Below, piece after piece: positions 57,764-64,000 of a stretch of 64,000 nt of DNA; positions within the stretch are counted from its first letter, which is position 1; every line of letters begins with the position of its first letter. Position numbers and translations under genes: made by a program. The notes under the pieces are model-generated. The model ran no database searches. It was not told where the DNA came from and saw only the letters and a program-made list of their open reading frames with translations. Source of the DNA: Chiua virens (taxonomy: Eukaryota; Basidiomycota; Agaricomycetes; Boletales; Boletaceae); NCBI GenBank assembly GCA_019787685.1, contig JAHNUO010000005.1:2294001-2358000 (forward strand). The letters are read 5' to 3'.

Positions 57764-60590
57764 AGTCTTGATGGGTTCGAAATGAGTGCTGATCGGACTC
57801 GGAAGTGCGATAAATAGGAAGATGCGAAGAGAATGACGGCAGGTATCGGATGCAAGAACGAGAGTAAGCCAAGAAAATGCTGCGTGATAAAAGAGAGACG
57901 TGGCAAGATGGGTGCCTATTAGGAGACTGTCATGGGTCAATATTTCAATCACAAGTAGCGGCCCGTGGGAAGTATGTAATGGCTGCTTCAAGTTGATGTT
58001 TCGAGCTGACATTTGACATTCAATGACATTTTGTTTGTTCCACCTTGAAGTTTGCATCAAGAGCCCCATCAAGACTCGGCCTGTCAATGCCGGTCGGATG
58101 CGTTATCCACTTCGCATGAGTGAGTATCTTCACCTTGCTAATTACCACTTCCAGGGAAACCCTTCTGGATCCAAGTCTGCAGGAATGCAACAGCCCAACG
58201 GGCCCCGGGCCGCTGCACCATAGATCGCTTGCTTGTCAGTGTGGTTGTTTATTTATTTCATTTTCACCCGATCTCGTTCTCGACATGTCCGAAGTTCATT
58301 CGCTGTTCTTATCCGAGGCTCGGCTGAATCCGATCAGCGGTTTTCATAACTAGTTGTTCGCCCGCGTGCTACTTTTGAATGGTTGCTGTCACATCTTTAT
58401 GTACTTACTTTGTACCTGCCCCCGTGCGGCGCTGGTGACGTGGCACCTGCTAAAGACAACTATTCCCGGTATTCATATAAAATGAAACTCGTGGCAGCAA
58501 GTCTGATGTATAGGGAGTCTCCTGTGATCGCGGATTCGGACGTGGAAGCCTAAGAAAGGAGTAGCTGACATAATACAATATGACGGTCGACATATTAGTA
58601 CGTAGTTCGAATGAGGTAAGTATGTACCTCAACGCCACTGGATGGCATTACTACTAGTAGAACACGGGGCTTGTGCCACATGGACGTGCAGGGGTGGTAA
58701 CCGCGGTCGTTGTTGAACGATGATTAAGGTTATGATTGATCCAGCTCAGACATTAGACACAAGCTGGCACTGGCAGAATCCTCCATGGAAACAGTACCCA
58801 ACAATTGGCTTCAGGTACGATGGTGCATTGACGAGTCTTGGGCTCTCTCTCTGAACAAACCACAGCCTGATGTGGAGACGCATAACATTGGCGACTCTTG
58901 CTCATTTCCCCATGTACTAACCGACTTATCTCGAAGTGGTGGTTGAAAGCGAGTGTAAATCCGAACTTCCGAAGACATGTGGATGTCTGTCAATTTGAAA
59001 AAGTGTGTAGCCGCTCCGCTCGTCACGCTTCCCCCTAGCGTTGGGCTGGTCTTTCCCGATCCAACGTTGGCTTCGGTGTTCGTGACAACATTGTCAACAT
59101 CCTCACTGAGGTACAATTTACCACATATTATACATGATCGAGCGGACGTGATATGTTACATGTGTGATGCTGTCATACGAAAACATAGTCCAACTTGTCA
59201 ATGATTAATGTTAATGATTCACCAGTGTCAGCAGTAATTGCATATCAAACCATCGCACTTAGCACGAAAATATGATCATGGTCGCTTCAAATAGTCCCTG
59301 ATTCTCCATGGTAATGTCTCAGTGATATATCACTGACCCACACTGTGAAGAGTCTTCGGACCTGCCAGTACACAGCCGCTTTTTTGATTAGCTCATCCAT
59401 ATGTATCAGTGATGCCATTGATCATCGGGCTGATTCGGAAAGACTCATCCCCGCCTCCGAGTCCCACGTAGTGGGAAGGAGGTTTTGTCTGCAGCATTAA
59501 TATTCGTCCAGGCACCTGCAAACGGACCCGCGGGAACTTTTACCCACTCTAGTAGATCCACCGTTCACAACGGGAATGGATGGCGTGTTTGCCAGCTTGT
59601 CTTGAAGCCAATGTGTATGCCGAGCACAACAAGGAATCGTTGTTGCACGTCCATGAATCTGTGGCTAATGGAAAGAGGAAGGCGGTCTCAGACAGTGAGC
59701 TGGAGCAGTCGCATGTCAAAAAGGTGCCAGTGGTCGTTGCGACCGAGGAACATGGGACTGTAGGACACTTTTGAACACTGTCCCGTGGATACGTGTACTT
59801 CAGCGCTTTTTGTCGTTAACTAAGCCATAAAAATTGGACTCAGGAGTCGGGGATTAGTGACTCTGGTGCCGCCAAAAAGTCCACGTAATGGAGTTTCCAA
59901 ACATCCCGAACATCCGAACGTCCGAGCAGTCCGAACAGTTCGAAACAGTTCGAAACAGTCCGATCACGCCTGTCACAAGCACACGTGACACAACATCGCG
60001 CCCTGCTAGCCGCCACTGTCCCGCGCGCCTCACCCCGCCATTCCCGCTGCGTACTCATTCCATCGCCGCCGTTTCCTCTTCTGGCTTGCCTTCAAGCCAT
60101 TGTAGCCTGTCAGCCTCTCGTAATTTCGGTCCTTTTTTCTTGGGAATGTAGGACTTTAGTAATATATTGTGTAAATTGAGCCGAATACAATTCTTCCAGC
60201 ACACTACCCAATACACTTCACGCTATTTTACGATCATTCATGCTGCTGCAGAATCATGCATCAATGTCAGCTTCCGATCGCACTACAAGATATTGGTCGT
60301 CGTATTAATGAAATTGCATACGGCGCTTTCGCCATTGTTAGCATGGTCTGCTACAGCCCATGGAAGCACAAATCGTTGTAACACTATAACTCCGGTAGTA
60401 GATATTAGTCCTCAGCGTACCATGGTCCCAGAACAATGTATATATCATGCAGCACAATGAACTAATAGTCTAATGTCCGTGAGGTACAACAAGCAACCAC
60501 AACCCCACAATACTGAATTCTCGGAGCACTAGGGAGGTATCAGGTATTGAACTGCGTTCAAATCCATCGCAGGTGCCGCATCACATCGTC
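57764..60590. other. Long stretch without a recognised gene
   Basis: Apart from the promoter of copy 10, I see only short frames. A 64-codon frame at 59580-59774 (MACLPACLEANVYAEHNKE, then KRKAVSDSE) looks protein-like and may be a terminal exon fragment, but I cannot assign it. An 18-bp palindrome lies at 59319-59336. A CAGT(C/T)CGAA direct repeat cluster lies at 59925-59970. Confidence 0.4.
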
Positions 60591-61733
60591 CTAAGCTGCA
60601 TCACTAACTTTCGCTTGACTTTGAAGACAAGCAAGTTGCCAGAGATCCTGAATCGATCCCCAATATCGCTTGGGGTCGAGACGCATGTGAGCAACGTGTG
60701 CGCTCTCCTCGTATAGTTCACATCGTACGGTGAGTCTGGCCATTTTTGCAGCCTCTGCGTGTCTCTGAACTTCTTGCCATGGCACTACCTCATCTTTCTT
60801 TGAAAAAACGTACAATCGCGGTGTTTGCGAGTTCGTCCAAGGAAGGAAGTGAGGCTGCTGAAGCGTCTTGATGTACTGGACCGCCATCATATCCATTCCC
60901 AACACAATTTGCAGAGTGAGACGGAGCGCATGCAAGAAATAAATGATAGCCAGGGAAATGTAACGCGCGACGGGATTCCGGATAGCGATACTGAAAGCCA
61001 ATCTAATGGTGCGGAAGTTGCCGATGGAAGGAGCTGAGTCTATGACGAGTGCGCTGACGAACTGTTTTGAGAAATCCGGTATCGAGGGGTATTTGGATGA
61101 CAGGAGTCGCCCGAGGGTAGTTAGCTGTATTCCGCCTCCTGATTTGAAACGTCAGGTGATATTCGGGGGGCTGAGAGACTTGACCTCGTACCATTCGAGA
61201 AAGAATGGATAAGAATCCGTGGACGAATGCGAGTAGACTCCTGGTTGGCACTATTGGTAGTGGGAAGGCAACCGAGTCCCTCGAGAGCTTCGACGACAGG
61301 GAGGAGTCGGTTTTTCTATGACAATATGTAAGTAGATGTCGGAAAAATCATTCTTTCCTCACCTTTGCCTTGTCAAAGGTCCAAACGAAGGATGCCCCGC
61401 ATTTGACGATGATCTGGGTAGCAAGTGGGTATAATTCAGCGTATTTCCGGGAATAATGTAGCAGATGGCGTGTTAGAGCTCCCACTAGGAAAACAGTCAG
61501 TTCGCTTCGTGATCGAAGGGTAAAAAGAGCTTAATCAACGTACTCCAACCAAAGATGAGGATAATGCTGTGGGAAGAATTCGTCATCCCAGTCGCAGACG
61601 TTAGACAACCCACATACTTTGGTGCGGAATCATTCGGGTCCAAGGCTGCTCCTGAACCGCTTGTGGGAGTGAGACTGATGTAAATCCCTGGACCTATTGT
61701 CACGAAACCTGCGGGAGCTTGAGGACGTGGCAT
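60591..61733 (-). CDS. DUF829/TMEM53-like alpha/beta-hydrolase
   Basis: A minus-strand gene with several short introns. The N-terminus MPRPQAPAGFVTIGPGIYIS comes first, then IILIFGWMGA and HYSRKYAELYP (61400-61470). After a FVWTFDK exon come LLPVVEALE and HSFSNGG, where the serine is the probable nucleophile; an in-phase intron of about 51 nt splits SNG from GGIQLTTLG. Then VSALVIDSAPS and a membrane-like helical stretch. Near the C-terminus PRLYVFSKKDEVVPW supplies the probable aspartate and SAHVAHMRLDPKRYW the histidine. DUF829 proteins include TMEM53 and PaxU-like proteins; the substrate is unknown. It is divergent from the ICT1-like gene with 94 bp between start codons. Confidence 0.82.
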
Positions 61734-61827
61734 TATGGCTAGTCACCTGGAAAGAGAAAACAGTACGCAGCCTAATAGTAAGAATGGTGAGACCGTCGTG
61801 TGAAATTTGGTGACTGCACAACTTGTT
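61734..61827. promoter_or_regulatory. 94-bp divergent intergenic region
   Basis: Only 94 bp separate the ATG of the DUF829-like gene (61733, minus) from the ATG of the ICT1-like gene (61828, plus). The transcripts must share promoter DNA or overlap at their 5' ends. No TATA-like box is obvious. Confidence 0.6.
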
Positions 61828-62567
61828 ATGATATTCTGTCCACGTACTCTGCGACTCTCCCTCTATGGCCGACAGCTCAGCCTGAGATGGGCTCATCGTT
61901 CTACCAGTCTTCCGCAACCACCTCCGATCGTTTCCTTGTCTCCCCAACACCAAAACGAGGCACGCACTTGGTTGACAATCTTCCAGGCAACGGCGACTGT
62001 CCCGAAACACTTGGTTGAACTCTCTTTTTCCCGTAGCTCTGGTCCTGGTGGTCAAGTTGAGTACCCGATCACACCATTAAAGGTTTTTGAACTTGATGCC
62101 CTGCTTAGAATGTCAATAAAGTGTCGACCAAAGTGACCGCTCGATGTCGCATTGATGCTTCGTGGATACCAGTATGGGCTCAAGAAAATTTAATGCGGAC
62201 GGTACGTTCACCTGTAACATCGCACAACAGACCCTCTGGACCAGTTCTTTTCAGCCATACTATGTGAAATCAACGCATTCTCTCTTGATGACTTCTAGCG
62301 CTTCCCGTTCTCAGGCATCTAATGTGGATGACGTGCTCGCAAAGGTTTGTTCGACCTAAACCCACCCTTTGGACGCTTCAATTGTTTCCCATTCAGCTGC
62401 ATACCTTGGTCGCGGGGTCAGCCAAGAGTCTAATCACAAGGTCTCCGACGGAGGAACAGAAAGAGCGCGTAGTCCGCTTCCAAAAGGCTGATGATGCACA
62501 TAGACGGATACAAAAGGATAAACGGAGTGCCGCGAAGAAAAGCAGGTCCAACAAACATTGGGACTGA
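61828..62567 (+). CDS. Mitochondrial peptidyl-tRNA hydrolase ICT1-like (GGQ, RF-1 domain)
   Basis: Four exons, 61828-62055, 62109-62201, 62255-62344 and 62397-62567, each a multiple of three, give 193 residues. The N-terminus (MIFCPRTLRLSLYGRQ..RWAHRS) is arginine-rich without acidic residues, as in a mitochondrial targeting sequence. The RF-1 domain has LSFSRSSGPGGQ, then NVNKVSTKVTARC and a SASRSQASNVDDVL segment; GGQ is the hydrolytic motif. The C-terminus is basic (KDKRSAAKKSRSNKHWD), as in ICT1/ArfB proteins that bind ribosomes. It should release peptides from stalled mitochondrial ribosomes. Codon phase across all introns supports an intact gene. Confidence 0.88.
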
Positions 62568-63003
62568 TCTCGGACTTCCTTGTGCTGCCCCCCAATAGTC
62601 TTCCTCGGAATTCCAACCACTAGATCCAAACCAAGGTCGGACAATACAACGCCTTCGGACTGCGTGGGGGGAGAACAATCATTTCCCCTCCTTTTCCTTG
62701 TTTCAACTTTCACATCCTCGCGGATTGCTCCCGTTATAAGGGCTCCTATCCCTCGTGAATGCGTCATGACCTATCGGAAATGCAGGGCCTTGCTCTCCTT
62801 CGGAGATGGATAACAAACATCCCTCTCGATGTAGAGACGCTGTCTTAGCTTACAATAAATTGTGCTGGCAGTGAACAGCACGCATAAAATTGCACGTGAG
62901 GACAGTCTACCATCCACTTTCGGAAGAGATCATACTTGGGCCAGTTTCGAATGCCGGACGTCAAGAAAGGCCCCTAATTCTGGAACACTTACTTGCTACC
63001 ATC
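62568..63003. other. Intergenic; no gene recognised
   Basis: This region separates the ICT1-like gene from the aquaporin-like gene. An in-frame non-ATG extension of the aquaporin frame begins at about 62890, but 63004 is the first ATG that gives a normal N-terminus. Confidence 0.4.
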
Positions 63004-64000
63004 ATGACCTCACATGAGACCACACTCTCCTGCTGGAGCTCACAGCGTCTCTTCCAGTCACTTTTCGTAGATGCCAAGGCCGCCTGTGTCGAGTTTGTGG
63101 GGACCACCTTTTTCCTACTTCTTGGTCTGGGTGGAATTCAAGCGGTAAACGGCGAGGCACTTGAAAATGGATCTGTCGTAGAGCGCAATCTCTACATCGC
63201 AACGTCCATGGGTTTCAGTCTCCTCGTCAGTGCTTGGTTGTTCTACCGTGTAACGGGTGGGCTATTTAACCCGGATATTACGCTGGCGCTTTTTCTCGTT
63301 GGAGTTGTTGGTCCCGTCCGATTCGTCTTGTTCTGCATCGCGCAGATGGTGGGGGCGATCGTTGCATCCGCCATTGTACATGGCTTGACCCCTGGACCAC
63401 TCACCGTCAAGTGAGAGTGCAAACATTTCCCAAACGAGCATAGCTGACACATTCGTGTTCATCTAGCACGGTCCTGCAGCCGGGAGTCAATTCTGCGCAG
63501 GGTGTGTTCATAGAGATGTTTACCACGGCTGCATTGGTCGTCGCCGTGCTCATGCTGGCTGCCGAGAAACATTCCGCCACCCCATTCGCTCCTGTGAGTT
63601 TTATGTGTTTGTCCGGGCTCCAAGTGGCTGACGATTTATGACATAGGTTGGTATCGGGCTGACGTTGTTTGTTGGACATCTGTGAGTCAACAACATTGGT
63701 ATGATCACAGAGATACGAGGCGTTCATCTTCCATATCAGGTTCGCGCTTTTCTACACTGACGCGAGCATGAACACCGCTCGTTCATTTGGTCCCGCGGTG
63801 GTCACCAGTTTCGATTTTCCGGGACACTCTCATCACTGGGTGGTATGTCTTGTCATCATCTTTTTAGTCATTTTCTGACCTTAATCCGGTTCTAAGTATT
63901 GGGTAGGTCCGCTCTTGGGCGCTCTGCTTGGGGCGGTCATGTACACATCGCTTAAGTGGTTAGTCGCATGCTGACTGTATTTCTGATGATGACATCTTAT
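63004..64000 (+). CDS. Aquaporin/MIP-family channel (3' partial)
   Basis: ATG at 63004. Exons by reading: 63004-63410, 63467-63593, 63647-63681, then from 63740 on, joining in phase. The protein has a short N-terminus, then AACVEFVGTTFFLLLGLGG (helix 1), a GFSLLVSAW helix, and GGLFNPDITLAL, the first half-helix motif with NPD in place of NPA. Helix 3/4 follows with AQMVGAIVAS, then IEMFTTAALV, VGIGLTLFVGH and MNTARSFGPAV, where NTA replaces NPA but the pore arginine is kept. YWVGPLLGALLG is helix 6. It probably carries water or small solutes across a membrane. The 3' end lies outside the window. Confidence 0.85.

Noticed and set aside
59580..59774. 64-codon frame reading MACLPACLEANVYAEHNKE
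   Set aside because: It looks protein-like, but I could not place it in a family or find adjoining exons, so it is mentioned only in the intergenic entry.

Overview
The window looks like nuclear DNA of an agaricomycete (mushroom-forming basidiomycete). The evidence is many short GT-AG introns of about 45-60 nt, a tandem array of DUF6533-type seven-helix membrane protein genes, a KDZ transposase beside a TET/JBP-type oxygenase, and a Tad/I-like LINE. I cannot name the genus. Identifications come from motif recognition while reading; no database search was run.

The backbone is a DUF6533 gene array. Eight copies read as usable: 1-1198 (5' cut by the window), 3050-4832, 32523-34352, 36578-38542, 41005-42732, 44274-46006, 49909-51757 and 55981-57763 (the only one on the minus strand). 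Two are decayed (about 2285-2650 and 46460-47462) and one is an orphan C-terminal tail (42806-43003). Relics of a second, unidentified sequence family lie between them (1440-2250, 5010-6540, a piece around 13115-13300, 35330-36070, 39060-39700 reversed, 47463-48460). This suggests the duplicating unit was larger than one gene.

From about 6.6 to 31.4 kb the array is split by accessory DNA: a 6.4-kb LINE with target duplication (6660-13103), a 75-bp minisatellite (13.6-16.0 kb), a KDZ transposase with a TET/JBP-like gene (16.1-21.5 kb, minus), a cyclin gene fragment, an 89-bp minisatellite (22.65-23.8 kb), two unidentified multi-intron genes (24297-25831, PHD/RING-like plus a possible His/Cys dyad domain; 26224-28623), a 79-bp minisatellite (28.7-30.0 kb) and a defective hAT element with perfect 8-bp target duplication (30117-31404). 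The first and third minisatellites share a GGTACCGGCC-type core although their units differ.

A near-perfect 832-bp fold-back element (48910-49741) sits in the upstream region of the 49909 copy. The right end is conventional: a cytochrome b2-type L-lactate dehydrogenase (52044-54114, minus), a second hAT-like non-autonomous element (54395-55514), and a divergent pair made of a DUF829/TMEM53-like hydrolase (60591-61733, minus) and a mitochondrial ICT1-like release factor (61828-62567, plus) sharing 94 bp. Last is an aquaporin-family gene (63004 to the window end) with unusual NPD and NTA pore motifs.

The best candidates for something little described are the fold-back element in a promoter, the 13.4-30 kb block bracketed by related minisatellites, and the two-gene module at 24.3-28.6 kb.
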